From Anthoceros angustus (lineage: Eukaryota > Streptophyta > Anthocerotopsida > Anthocerotales > Anthocerotaceae), in the NCBI GenBank assembly GCA_010909165.1, contig MU008180.1, positions 991,884 to 1,055,883 of the forward strand: DNA of 64,000 bases, in the 5' to 3' direction. Positions 54,538 to 64,000 of this stretch are shown here, piece by piece. A model generated the notes under the pieces. It made no database searches. It saw only the letters and a list, made by a program, of their open reading frames with translations, and had not been told where the DNA came from. Position 1 is the stretch's first letter, and every line of letters starts with the position of its first letter. The position numbers were made by a program, and so were the translations under genes.

Positions 54538-56967
54538 ATGGCCAGTACTTGCGCCTTCTCGGTGTTGAGGCTCCCTGCTGCTGGACCTGCCGGGGCGGAA
54601 GGCGCGGCCAGGCCCGACTCCTCCTTCTCCACGGGCGTCAGGCTGCCCGCGTGCGGCGGGAAGAGGCTGTCGGGGCTCAGGCTGAGCCAAGCCGGAGCTG
54701 GAGCTCGGTGTCATGGCGCTGCCCCGCCGGAGGCCGAGGAGTCCACGGAGGTCTTTGACACCAAGTCCTTTCGCCATAACTTGACCAGGAGTGACAAGTA
54801 CAACAGGAACGGATTCGGGCACAAGAAGGAGGTTCTCGCGCAGATAGAGCAGGAGTACCAGAGTAAGTGCGTCTGTGGATTCTGCCTGGGATTTGACGCT
54901 CTTGAATGAAGGTGGAGACTGAGGTTGTGCGTGTTGTGAATTTTGGCCGTGTTCAGGTAACTTCGTCAAGATTCTGAAAGAGAACAACTTCGTATACACG
55001 TGGGGTGATGTTACCGTGAAGCTTGCCAAGGCTTACGGCTTCTGCTGGGGGGTGGAACGAGCTGTGCAGATTGTTTATGAGGCTCGGAAGCAGTTTCCCA
55101 CGGAACAGCTGTGGCTCACGAATGAGCTCATTCACAATCCAAGCATAAATGAGGTGAGATTTTGTTTCGGCTTGTCAAGTGCCGGGCTGTATCTTCATCG
55201 TTCCTGCTGTTTCGCGGCACTCGAGGGTGTGATTTGGGGCTAAGCCCTGCCGCTTGCGGTTTTACTTCGTGATCTTTGCAGAAATTGCAAACCATGGCTG
55301 TCAAGACCATCCCTGTCACTGATGGTGTCAAGGATTTCAGTGTTGCGGAGAAGGGAGACGTGGTGATTCTGCCTGCCTTTGGAGCATCAGTTCAGGAGAT
55401 GCGGGTCTTAAGTGACAAGAAAGTACAAATTGTTGATACGACTTGCCCTTGGGTGTCCAAAGTACGAACATGGCCTGGATGCTAGATCAACTTGCCTGCT
55501 GGGAGTTTCTGTTGTTGAGGCAACTACGTAGGGAGATGTTTTAACAAGGCTGAATTGCAGGTGTGGAATGCAGTTGAGAAGCAGAAGAAGGGAACATACA
55601 CATCAATCATCCACGGGAAGGCTAAACACGAGGAGACAATTGCCACAGCTTCTTTTGCTGGAACGTATGTCATAGTGAAGAATATGAAAGAGGTGAGAGC
55701 TGTGACAGTTCTGGTTCTGGACGGTGGACATAGGCTTCAATATTCAGGTTTTCATGGTGGTTTGGTTGATGTTTGGATTGCAGGCTATGTACGTCTGTGA
55801 CTACATCCTGGGAGGAAAGCTTGACGGATCAAGCGGATCAAAGGAGGAGTTCTTGAAGGTAAGCCTGCATGACTCTTAGTAGCAGCACTTATTCAGGATT
55901 TGTTATTGCTTTGACCTCATCTACTTTTGAGATACTCTGGCGCCTAGCACGAGCTGATCTCCAACTGGTTCCTTACATCATGCTGTTGTGCAGAAATTCG
56001 CTCACTCCAAAGGCTTTGACCCTGATGTTGATCTCGTGAAAGTTGGCGTAGCCAATCAGACTACAATGTTGAAAGGAGAAACGGAGGCAATTGGTATGTG
56101 GCTTGTTATTCACCAATTATTGGGATTCTATTGTTCAATTAATGATTTTCTCCAACACATGATAAGGTTTTCCTCTTCAGGAAAGCTATTCGAAAGGACG
56201 ATGATGCAGAAGTATGGTGTAGAGAATCCGACTGAGCACTACATGAGTTTCAATACCATTTGTGATGCCACTCAGGTACTTGGTCGTCTCTTCTACCCGG
56301 GCAAGTAAAACTCAGATCAGTTCTGATGGATCCATCGGAACTTCACCTCAAAGGAGGCTTACCTTACGGATGTGGTGATGCACAGGAGAGACAAGATGCT
56401 ATGTATGAAATGGTGGAGGAGAAAGTGGACCTCATGCTTGTCGTTGGAGGATGGAACTCCAGCAACACAAGCCACCTTCAGGAGATTCCTGAACTTAGGG
56501 GTATCCCTTCTTACTGGATTGACACGGAGGCTCGCATCGGTCCTGGGAACAGAATAGCCCACAGGCTGAATGTAAGTAGAACTGAGCACGAATGGGCCAA
56601 CTTTCTTTTTGTGCTTTCTGGGTTTCTTGCACATGCTACTTTGCAGAGGGTGTATTCTCTTCTTTTCAGTCTCTAAATGGTTTTTGTCTTGTGTATCCAA
56701 CAGCACGGTGAGCTGGTCGAGACTGAAAACTTTCTGCCCGCTGGACCAATCACTGTGGGTGTGACATCGGGTGCATCAACGCCCGACAAGGTATGTTCTG
56801 CAGAGTTCACCTTTTTTATTCAGTTTGTGCTTTGCGTGCCCCTGAGTCTACAGAAGGTTTTCCAAGTGTAGCGTGATAATGTTGTGTCGTTGTGTCTGCA
56901 GGCTATCGAAGATGTCTTGAGTGCTGTGTTCCAACTTAAGCGGGAACAAGCTCTGCAAACTGTTTAG
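54538..56967 (+). CDS. HDR: 4-hydroxy-3-methylbut-2-enyl diphosphate reductase (HDR/IspH), plastidial
   Basis: HDR makes IPP and DMAPP in the last step of the plastid MEP isoprenoid pathway, using a [4Fe-4S] cluster. Ten exons keep frame and give 480 residues: 54538-54862, 54957-55153, 55282-55461, 55561-55692, 55784-55858, 55994-56093, 56181-56275, 56386-56571, 56704-56790, 56902-56967. The N-terminus ([16 protein letters not shown], Ser/Ala/Arg-rich) fits a plastid transit peptide. The plant-specific block [20 protein letters not shown] follows. The three cluster cysteines are in [18 protein letters not shown] and FNTICDATQ. Substrate-binding segments [19 protein letters not shown] and [11 protein letters not shown] are intact. 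The 5' leader holds a (CTTTG)n repeat near 54482-54502. Confidence 0.95.
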
Positions 56968-57361
56968 AGTCGCGGGCCGGTTGGAGAGGTGATGTACATA
57001 TTTATCGGGTTCGCAAATTTGGCCTACTCGAGAACACATGTAACTTGTAATTTTTTGTGAGATCTTAGTTTTTGGTACGTGAACGGTGAAACCGTGAAAT
57101 AGTGCATACACTTGTCATTCGATCCTGTGAAATTGAACAGTAATGTTTGTGCGAGAACGTACAAAACGTAATGGTTGAGCCCCAACGTGGCAAGCGTGTA
57201 GATAAGTGTGAAGAGCATTTTAGCTGGTGGTTGATGGAATGAAGGCATTACGCGTGGCGGTATTGCCACTTGGCTGAGGTCACTGGGCAGGGCAGGGCAA
57301 GGCAGATGAGCTTCTTGCTTCTTCCATCTTGGTGGCCTTGGTTCCGAACATCCTGTGGAAG

Positions 57362-58486
57362 ATGGAGGCGGAGGCGGCGAGAGGTAGCTTGTTGGAACGC
57401 ACCACTGTGCAGCAATTGGTGCAAGGCAAGAGCAGGCTGGTGGAAGTTCCGTACACAGCAACGGTGGGCGACACGCTGAATGCGCTGCTGGCCAACCACA
57501 TCGTGGCAGTGGCGGTGGCAGCGCCCCCGGGCCAATGGATCGGAGCAGGAGGCTCCATGATCGAGGAATCCGACAGAGTGACAGGAGCGGCCCGGAAGCA
57601 TTACATCGGGATGGTCACGGTGTTTGACATTTTCATCCATGTGACAGAGGAGGAGGAGCTGCCGGACGTGGAGAGCCGGCTGTCGACGCCGGCGAGCACG
57701 GTGATCGGGCACTCGCTGGAGGGGCTCAACCTGTGGGCACTCAATCCCAGCACCAGGCTAGCAGAGGCCATGGAGCCCATGTCCAAGGGCGTGCACCGGG
57801 TGCTGGTCCCGGTCTGCAGCAGCCACCCGGAGCAGGCGCACGCGCACGTCAGCGGACTGGAGCGCACCGAGCTCTCCCCCGGCTACCACATGCTCACCCA
57901 GACGGACGTGGTGCGCTTCCTGTGGGAGCATAATGGCGAGCTGGGGGACTTCCTCTCCTCGCACACCGTCTCGGAGGCGGGGGCTGTGCACGAGATGGTG
58001 TTCGCCATCCCGGCCGACATGACGGTGACCAACGCCGCCAAGTGCATGCGCAACGCGCAGCTGTCGGCGGTGGCCATTGTGGAGCCCGCGCCCGCTTGCA
58101 ACCTGGATCCCCATCTCAGCATCGGCCACGGGAGGCGGATAGTGGGCACCTTCTCCGCCACCGACTTGCGGGGTTGCGGGCCTGACGCCCTGCGGATGTG
58201 GTCCTCCATGGGCGTGCTGGACTTTCTCAGCAGATCCCGCATCGCCATGCGCTATGGGCTGGGGGCTGCTTCTCAGGATCAGGCGAATGCGGATGCAACT
58301 GGAGCTTCTGTGCCCAGGCCCCCTGTCACCTGCTTGCCAACAGCTAGCCTCGCTCAGGTCATGTTTGAGGCTCTGGATAAGCAGGTCCATCACGTCTGGG
58401 TTACTGATGAACAAGCTTGTCTGCTTGGCATCGTCACCTTCTCCGACATCTTACGAGCCGTTCGTCAACACTTATCGCCATCGTAG
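57362..58486 (+). CDS. CBS-domain protein, SNF1-related kinase gamma-like (PV42 type)
   Basis: PV42 proteins carry four CBS motifs like the gamma subunit of SnRK1/AMPK and sense adenylates or steer the kinase, with reported roles in reproductive development. Intronless, 374 residues from ATG 57362 (MEAEAARGSLLERTTVQQL). Diagnostic segments are KSRLVEVPYTATVGDTLNAL, APPGQWIGAGGSMIEESD, ARKHYIGMVTVFDIF, MSKGVHRVLVPV, GTFSATDLRGC and a final CBS motif with VHHVWVTDEQACLLGIVTF. Together these match PV42a rather than the betagamma subunit, since no glycogen-binding domain is present. It converges on COG2 with 135 bp between the stops. A (GGGCA)n repeat is in the leader near 57283-57305. Confidence 0.88.
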   Translation: MEAEAARGSLLERTTVQQLVQGKSRLVEVPYTATVGDTLNALLANHIVAVAVAAPPGQWIGAGGSMIEESDRVTGAARKHYIGMVTVFDIFIHVTEEEELPDVESRLSTPASTVIGHSLEGLNLWALNPSTRLAEAMEPMSKGVHRVLVPVCSSHPEQAHAHVSGLERTELSPGYHMLTQTDVVRFLWEHNGELGDFLSSHTVSEAGAVHEMVFAIPADMTVTNAAKCMRNAQLSAVAIVEPAPACNLDPHLSIGHGRRIVGTFSATDLRGCGPDALRMWSSMGVLDFLSRSRIAMRYGLGAASQDQANADATGASVPRPPVTCLPTASLAQVMFEALDKQVHHVWVTDEQACLLGIVTFSDILRAVRQHLSPS

Positions 58487-58621
58487 GGCCTTACGCCACA
58501 GATATTTACAAGTATTGTACAGTTCTTGGGAAGAGGCAGAACTCAGAGCAGAAAGCTGCTTGCTGCTTGCTTGCTTGTCTGCACTTGAACAAAATGTAAT
58601 TACATCCTAAGTATCCACCAC

Positions 58622-60883
58622 CTAAAATTCTATGTCGGACTTCCTGTCCGCCGGAGCCGCACTCTCCCACAGACTAACAAACGTGGGTAAGTGCTCCACA
58701 GACACGTTCATTTCCCTCAACCGTCTGGCATATTCCTGCACATCCAGAAAGAGTTGGGCACACATTTTTTCGGTATCAGAAACATTGCTGTCACTTGTGT
58801 CGGTCCCCACTCCTCTTTGTTGTTGTTTGGCTTTGTCTCTCAGACGTCGCAGTGACTCCTCTGTCTTCTTTGCCGTTGTGATAACCTCTTTGACTACCTC
58901 GTCGTAACGAGCAGTGGTCTTCTCAGCTACTGAATACAGCACCTCATATCGTGTTCCGCTCTTGAGCAGCTTTGCGCTATCTCCATCCATGAATGTCTTC
59001 AGTGGCTGAAAGAGACTGGCGACATAGGGTGAATGCCGAACAGGTGCAGGTTTGTTCGTCATTCGGTAGGTTGCTGAGATGCCCTTGAGCTGCTTCAGAG
59101 CTTCCATGCACTGCTCAGCCAGAGCATCAGTTAACACATCCGTCAGAGCTGGCACCAAGTCAGAGAGGGTTTGAGCTCCCTGGAAGATGCTCATCCGAAC
59201 GACTGTAAGCACGTCTTCCGGGCTTGAACTGAGGAGCTCTAAGATGTGGTCCACGTAGGGGCCCTTTATCAACCTAACCAAACCTTCCACGTCGTTTCTC
59301 ACTAAAACGAAATCATCAGGAGCTGCTCCTGAGGCCCATTGTCCTCCTGTCGTATCACCTGCTGCAGAGTTCCTTGTAGCAAGGCCGTTGGACAGCCAAG
59401 TTGAGTATCTAGAAATAAGCTGCAAAGCCACACGGAGAAATTTGTCCGCTAACGATGGCATATAGACATCGTTGTGCAAGCATCTTTGTAACGACTCCCA
59501 CAGAGCTATGGATGGCTGAAGTCTCAAAGAAACGTCTCCATATTGGTACGGTGCTTGGCCCCCAAATAGAGCAGCCGCAGACGTTGAGGTGAGGGCCTTC
59601 TCCAGAGTGCCTGCAATCTCCTGGAGCCTGAGAGTGAAATACACATTCACATTCCACTGCTTCATGAAGTCCTTATACGCATCCTTTGAGCGGAATTCTG
59701 CCACTGCTTCTTGTGAGGAATACTGCCCTTCCAGGAAATCTAAAAACTTCAAGGTGGATCTGTAGTTCTTGAGAAACTCAACAGGCTTTCCAGGAGAAAA
59801 TGCCCCAGGCCTCCCTTTCTGGATTGCAGAGTGAACCTCCCTCAGAATAGAGTTGCTGAGGAAGTCAAACATGTGTAGACCAGAATTCGCCACAGCTGCA
59901 AGATCCAACAGAAACTTGCAATCTGTCTCGATAACGTCCTTCAACTCCTCAAACCCCTCTTCTAAAAGGTCACCAGCGCCTCCAACAACATTCTTCAACG
60001 GATCAGGGGAGATGATCTTCTGAACGGCAGGTGCAACAACAGCTGACCGGTATGCAGCTTCGGCACCTGAAGTGTTGTCAAGTGCAGCATATGCACGAAG
60101 GCAGTGATACACTATGTCCCTGTCAAGTCTCTCCAAGCCCCCCACGAAGCATCTTCGCAAACTTGCCTCAAGAGAAACATCCGCAGCATGGATCCGCTTT
60201 TCCATATTCTGTATGAAAGGCAGATCCTGCGCACGAGCCACATAGAACTTCAACCTGTTCATCTCACTGGCAATCCGCTCCAAGAGGCGGCTCCGATCAC
60301 TGAAACCTAACTCCCCAGCCACCTCGTTCCCATTGCTCATCACCTCACTGTCCGACACATGAGGTCCATCCTCAGGCGTGTTCTGCAGCTCCAGCAAAAG
60401 CTTCTCCACCTTGGACACCACGTGCGAAGTATCTAACAGCAGCTCCAAAATTTCCCTCGATGAGGAAGCCTCTGCGCGCCGTTTGAGCCCATCCTGGAGG
60501 GCCGCAAGAGACTCATCCACTTTCTCCCTCACGGCCAGCAGCTTCACTTTCAACTCATTGAAAGGCATGCGCATCCGGAGAACCGCGCCATCAACATCCA
60601 CCAGCTTCGTGCTCAAGTTCACGAAATCGGCATAATCCCGGTTGATGAGCTCCACAAGCTCGTTCTTCAGCACTGCCAGATGGCTCTTCAGTTCCGATCT
60701 CAGCGTGTCGAAGGGAACGTACCTCCGCAGCCCTGCAATGTAGGCTTCGCTGTCGAACGTGGGCGCCGAGAATGCCTCTTTCTTGAACCACAGCGGCTGC
60801 GAGTCGCCATCGTCTCCGAAGAAGGCTGCCACAGACCTCGGACCCGAGGAAATCGGCAAAGATGAGAACTCGGTGGGCGCCAT
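58622..60883 (-). CDS. COG2: Conserved oligomeric Golgi complex subunit 2 (COG2)
   Basis: COG2 belongs to lobe A of the COG tether, which returns Golgi enzymes by retrograde vesicles. A single exon gives 753 residues, the usual plant size, from ATG 60883 (MAPTEFSSLPISSG). The N-terminal family block reads PLWFKKEAFSAPTFDSEAYI and LVELINRDYADFVNLSTKLV, followed by coiled-coil sequence (KVKLLAVREKVDESLAALQ). The long helical body contains GRPGAFSPGKPVEFLKNY and FMKQWNVNVYFTLRLQEI, typical of COG2. The C-terminus (SLRRLRDKAKQQQRG, MCAQLFLDVQEYARRL) is also conserved. Being intronless is the only unusual point; beta-COP, PV42, GRAS, bHLH and the lectin kinase nearby are intronless too. Confidence 0.93.
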   Translation of the reverse strand: MAPTEFSSLPISSGPRSVAAFFGDDGDSQPLWFKKEAFSAPTFDSEAYIAGLRRYVPFDTLRSELKSHLAVLKNELVELINRDYADFVNLSTKLVDVDGAVLRMRMPFNELKVKLLAVREKVDESLAALQDGLKRRAEASSSREILELLLDTSHVVSKVEKLLLELQNTPEDGPHVSDSEVMSNGNEVAGELGFSDRSRLLERIASEMNRLKFYVARAQDLPFIQNMEKRIHAADVSLEASLRRCFVGGLERLDRDIVYHCLRAYAALDNTSGAEAAYRSAVVAPAVQKIISPDPLKNVVGGAGDLLEEGFEELKDVIETDCKFLLDLAAVANSGLHMFDFLSNSILREVHSAIQKGRPGAFSPGKPVEFLKNYRSTLKFLDFLEGQYSSQEAVAEFRSKDAYKDFMKQWNVNVYFTLRLQEIAGTLEKALTSTSAAALFGGQAPYQYGDVSLRLQPSIALWESLQRCLHNDVYMPSLADKFLRVALQLISRYSTWLSNGLATRNSAAGDTTGGQWASGAAPDDFVLVRNDVEGLVRLIKGPYVDHILELLSSSPEDVLTVVRMSIFQGAQTLSDLVPALTDVLTDALAEQCMEALKQLKGISATYRMTNKPAPVRHSPYVASLFQPLKTFMDGDSAKLLKSGTRYEVLYSVAEKTTARYDEVVKEVITTAKKTEESLRRLRDKAKQQQRGVGTDTSDSNVSDTEKMCAQLFLDVQEYARRLREMNVSVEHLPTFVSLWESAAPADRKSDIEF

Positions 60884-61968
60884 GGCGATCTGCCAAGCCC
60901 TGCCCTTTCGCTGTCACTATCTGCGAGAACCCAAAGCAGGCACCATCAGGGCGCTGCAGCCAACGGAGACACACGACATCAGCAAGGAGGAAAGCAAGAT
61001 CTGAGAAACTGTGTAGCTCCACTTCTAACTTGGACCGATCTGATGCCGTTAAGTGTGTGCTCGGATTTCAGAAAATAAGTTCCTAGTAGAAAATAAGTTT
61101 CTTTAGACATGTCAAGCCTTGCTTATTGGCCATTTTCTGTTATCTATTATTTTTAATATAATTAATTTTAGAAAAATCCGATCGCCCTTGCTCTTGCCTC
61201 CACAGCTAAGAGCATACTTAGATCCACATGCTTTTGGAAAATATGAAACCCACCTCGGCTGTCCACCACTAATGCCCACCATGAGGATCATCTTCATGTG
61301 GTTTACAACTTGAAGTATTCATTTCGTTGAGCACACATTACGGAAAAGCTAGAAGCACAGCTACCACGCTGCCGAAAATGGGCCAAGTCCGATGCTCCCA
61401 AGCCGATCGAAACATTTTTAGAAGTGAAAAATCAGGTAATTAAAGGTCACAAAAAATATTTCCCTTAGAGACACACAACCGCATATGATAAAACAGGCCT
61501 GCCAGCTGCTTGTGCTCTACATTTGGTTCATATACTGGTTTGCACGTTTCATAAAAACTTGGCCACCGCATATTCCACTTGACCCTGGTCACGGTCACTG
61601 GCCCAGGCATTGCCTGCAGGCGATGGCTCAGGGTGAAAACCCGAGGAGATGAGGGGATGCTTCAGGGTGAAAAAATGACGGGATGTGAGGGGAGCGAGGA
61701 TGCCCGTCTCACCATGGTTTTGCTAAACACAAGGCCGAACTAGTATGGTTGTGCCGTTCCAGGGCAGTCGATTCATGATATTCTTTTTTCTGATGTAAAA
61801 AATAGACCACGGCCGAAAGTCCCTCATCATACTTTGCTCAGATTTCCCTGAGCTTGAAACGAACTGCAAAACAATCAAGGAGCAGAAACGAAGGACTCAA
61901 TCTGAGTCCAGTCGGTTCGCCTTCTGAGTTTAGAGATAGTCTCAAGAGGTAACTTCCTGACGGAACGT

Positions 61969-61978
61969 TTTAGGGTTT
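61969..61978 (-). promoter_or_regulatory. Telo-box (TTTAGGGTTT, inverted) upstream of NOP10
   Basis: The complement AAACCCTAAA is the plant telo-box found in promoters of ribosome-biogenesis and translation genes. Confidence 0.5.
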
Positions 61979-62234
61979 TGATAGACCCTTGGAGGAAGAA
62001 GAAGGAACTCTCTTCAGTTTGCAGTCTGCCTGAACTTCTGCTAACACGCCGCCTGTCGTTGCGGAAAAGAAGAGACCAAATTGCTACTTGAACAGAGAAG
62101 AGAAGCCCTAGACGGAGGCTGCGTGTAGGGCCTTCGGTCTCTTCGTGTCGTCCTGCTGAGGATTGCTTTACTGTTGCTGTCCGGGCTCTGCCCTGCCCTG
62201 CTCTGCTCTGCTCTGCATCTCCTCCTTTCTGCTC

Positions 62235-62246
62235 AACCCTAAACCC
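62235..62246 (+). promoter_or_regulatory. Telo-box (AACCCTAAACCC) in the NOP10 leader
   Basis: It lies 13 bp before the ATG, a position common for telo-boxes in genes for ribosome and snoRNP proteins. It agrees with the NOP10 call. Confidence 0.6.
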
Positions 62247-62258
62247 TTTGCTCCCACC

Positions 62259-62656
62259 ATGTATCTCATGTTCTATATCAACGACAACGGTGAGAAGGTT
62301 TACACACTGAAGGTAAGTCTCACAGGATTGCACTTGGAGTTCCGAGCACCCGCTTTGTAAATTGTGCTCAATTCCTCTCGTGCTGTATTGCAGAAGGAAG
62401 ACCCAGCTGGGACCCCAAGTCAATCGGCACATCCTGGTATGGAATGTCCTTGTTCTGTTGGTTTTGCATGGCTTATGGGACTCTGTTGCAATCATGGATT
62501 TGGCGGGAATTACCGGCTGCTAATGGGTTGCTTGCACTTTGTTGCTGGGTGGCTGCAGCGCGGTTCTCCCCTGATGATAAGTTCTCCAAGCAGCGCATCA
62601 CCTTGAAGAAGAGGTTTGGACTGCTGCCAACTCAGGCGCCTCCGAAGGAATATTAG
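62259..62656 (+). CDS. NOP10: H/ACA ribonucleoprotein complex subunit NOP10
   Basis: NOP10 is a small core protein of H/ACA snoRNPs, which guide pseudouridylation of rRNA and support telomerase RNA. Three exons, 62259-62312, 62394-62436 and 62559-62656, give exactly the 64 residues typical of eukaryotic NOP10: [19 protein letters not shown], then [20 protein letters not shown] and [20 protein letters not shown]. The exons are too short for frame scans, so the model rests on splice sites and family match. The Cys-less N-terminal ribbon is normal for eukaryotic members. Two telo-boxes upstream fit the regulation of ribosome-biogenesis genes. Confidence 0.93.
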
Positions 62657-63770
62657 CACGTGGGAACAATGTCTGGACCGATATGTGAGAAGCGGAAGGT
62701 TGTGGCGGATGGAGTCTGGTTTGCTGAACGGAGTTAGTTTCTTAACGAGAGAGTCGAGTGATGATGGAGGGGTTCGGTGGTGTCCAAGTGCGTGTCTCTC
62801 TCTTGAGAACCGAGATCACAGTCAAAAGCGACTTGGCATGGAATGTCGGAAGGTCCTTGAAGAGGGGCAGGCGCATTCTGGAGCTCACGCTAGCTATTCA
62901 GAAGCGGTTCGGCTTTCCAGTCGACGCTACGGAGAAGGTGTCCAAATGTGTTCTGCCTGCCACTAACCAAGGTGCCGGACGGACTTCAAAAGCCCCAAGG
63001 GCGTTTTTGGAAGGTTTATCATGTACAGTAGGGATATGAAGTATGTATTAAGTTCAAAAGGGCTTCCAGGGTTTCTTGGTCTTTTATCTGGCAATTTCGT
63101 GAAAGAGAACATCGACACTGCCGTTGTCCATGTGTGAGCTTCGTCCCGGAGTGCGGGGAATTGTGAGGCTTAAGTTGCGGCTGGAGATCAGGGGCGAGAC
63201 AGGTCTAATGATCTCCGTGTAGGTGGTGTTGCCATATTCTAGCCTCAAGGATTGGAAGAGGCCGTGTCAGCCACGCGTTCGCATGCAAAGAAGGGAGGTT
63301 CAGACTGCTTTCGCTATTTTCTCCGTGCAAAGCAAACTGTTCCATGGTGCTCGGGAAGTGAATCACATGCAACTACTTCGCATCCAGAGTGATTCAAACG
63401 GTTAGAAAAGTCCGCGTAGTCTATGCTACTGAAACCGTGATGGGGGGGAATCACAGCGGGTTCTGGCAGTTCACTAAACCCTGTGGGCTGAAGGGATTGG
63501 CAACTTGGAACTGAACTCGAAGATGGACCCTGTAAACAACGTACAGGAAAAACTGAACAGCGAACTTCTCCTTAGAGCGCAAAGCTGGACCATGTGGCTT
63601 ACAGCAAACACACAACGTTGGACTCACCCCCATGAAAGTTGTCAGCAGTCGAAGCAAATCGTGGGATAGCGATCTATACAAATTAATCGTGAATCAATGG
63701 TATACACAACAAATTTGTCTAACACAACTAGTCAAGGATTGAAGGCAACTGTAGGCCTGGCCGATAAAAT
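62657..63770. other. Intergenic between NOP10 and the right-edge membrane protein
   Basis: Some frames are open (for example 62758-63039) but show no family signal and probably lie in NOP10 3' flank. The last 300 bp are likely 3' UTR of the minus-strand gene at the edge. Confidence 0.45.
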
Positions 63771-64000
63771 CTAGCCATATGTGGGGGGAGGAGCAGCAGC
63801 AGGAGGGGCCATTCTTCTCTTCTTGGCGACGATGAATCCTGCTCCGATTAGGCAAGCAGCACCGATAATGACACCAATACTGATTCCTGCCTTGGCACCG
63901 GGTGACAAGCCATCTTTGCCTCCACCCCCTGAAGAAGGCTGAGGAGCTGGTGATCGCCCATGGCCGGAAGGAGGAACTGCCACGTTCGGGCCTGCGGCGA
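63771..64000 (-). CDS. C-terminus of a single-pass membrane protein, cut by the right edge
   Basis: The minus-strand frame is open from the window edge to a TAG at 63771-63773. It encodes a Pro/Ser/Gly linker (HGRSPAPQPSSGGGGKDG), one hydrophobic helix (GISIGVIIGAACLIGAGFIV) and a short basic then Pro/Ala-rich tail (AKKRRMAPPAAAPPPTYG). This is the layout of a type I surface protein with a short cytosolic tail. The extracellular domain lies outside the window, so the family cannot be named. Confidence 0.6.
   Translation of the reverse strand, partial: AAGPNVAVPPSGHGRSPAPQPSSGGGGKDGLSPGAKAGISIGVIIGAACLIGAGFIVAKKRRMAPPAAAPPPTYG

Larger units (their letters stand above)
60884..62258. other. Shared upstream region of divergent COG2 and NOP10 genes
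   Basis: AT-rich block near 61090-61175. No gene was recognised. Short GC-rich leader of COG2 at 60884-61020. Telomere-like motifs lie at 61969-61978 and 62235-62246, close to the NOP10 start. Confidence 0.5.

Overview
This window is nuclear DNA from a land plant. It carries split genes with GT-AG introns of roughly 50-340 bp and clear plant families: G-type lectin receptor kinases, GRAS, SNI1, plastidial HDR and octanoyltransferase, PV42-like CBS protein, germin-like protein and plant tyrosylprotein sulfotransferase. Exons are GC-rich (often over 55%), several large genes are intronless, and AT-rich islands interrupt the gene space. A non-seed plant (bryophyte or lycophyte) seems likeliest, but this is inference from gene style and no species is claimed.

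Layout. 1-9 kb: the 5' part of a plastid-type octanoyltransferase gene (minus strand, running off the left edge), a receptor-like kinase with no visible ectodomain, and an intronless G-type lectin receptor kinase with a degenerate kinase domain. 10-24 kb: a 12-exon CDC7-type kinase, an intronless bHLH regulator, an SNI1 homologue (minus) and a CFIm68/CPSF6-like mRNA 3'-processing factor (minus). 24.5-36.5 kb: accessory DNA made of AT-rich islands with an intact intronless tyrosylprotein sulfotransferase, a decayed retroelement, a small secreted-looking Cys-rich protein, an LTR-like repeat block and a GAAGAAG/TAGTCCA repeat that recurs around the islands. An intronless GRAS gene and a doubled peptidyl-tRNA hydrolase locus also lie here. 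37.8-47 kb: a roughly 31-exon DIS3-like exonuclease whose sequence resembles the animal DIS3L1 branch, a germin-like protein and a conserved membrane protein of unknown function. 47-50.8 kb: a gene-poor stretch. 50.8-62.7 kb: compact housekeeping genes, namely beta-COP, HDR (IspH), PV42-like CBS protein, COG2 and NOP10. The right edge holds the C-terminus of a single-pass membrane protein.

Functional themes. There is no operon-like organisation. Beta-COP and COG2 both act in Golgi vesicle traffic, where the sulfotransferase would also work. HDR, the octanoyltransferase and possibly the peptidyl-tRNA hydrolase act in plastids. CDC7 and SNI1 (an SMC5/6-associated factor) serve replication and genome maintenance, and CFIm68, the DIS3L-like enzyme and NOP10 act on RNA.

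Quality note. Three loci (peptidyl-tRNA hydrolase, CFIm68, DIS3L) show frame breaks. Those at the hydrolase and DIS3L loci fall in C or G runs. This pattern suggests consensus errors in the assembly as much as real mutations.
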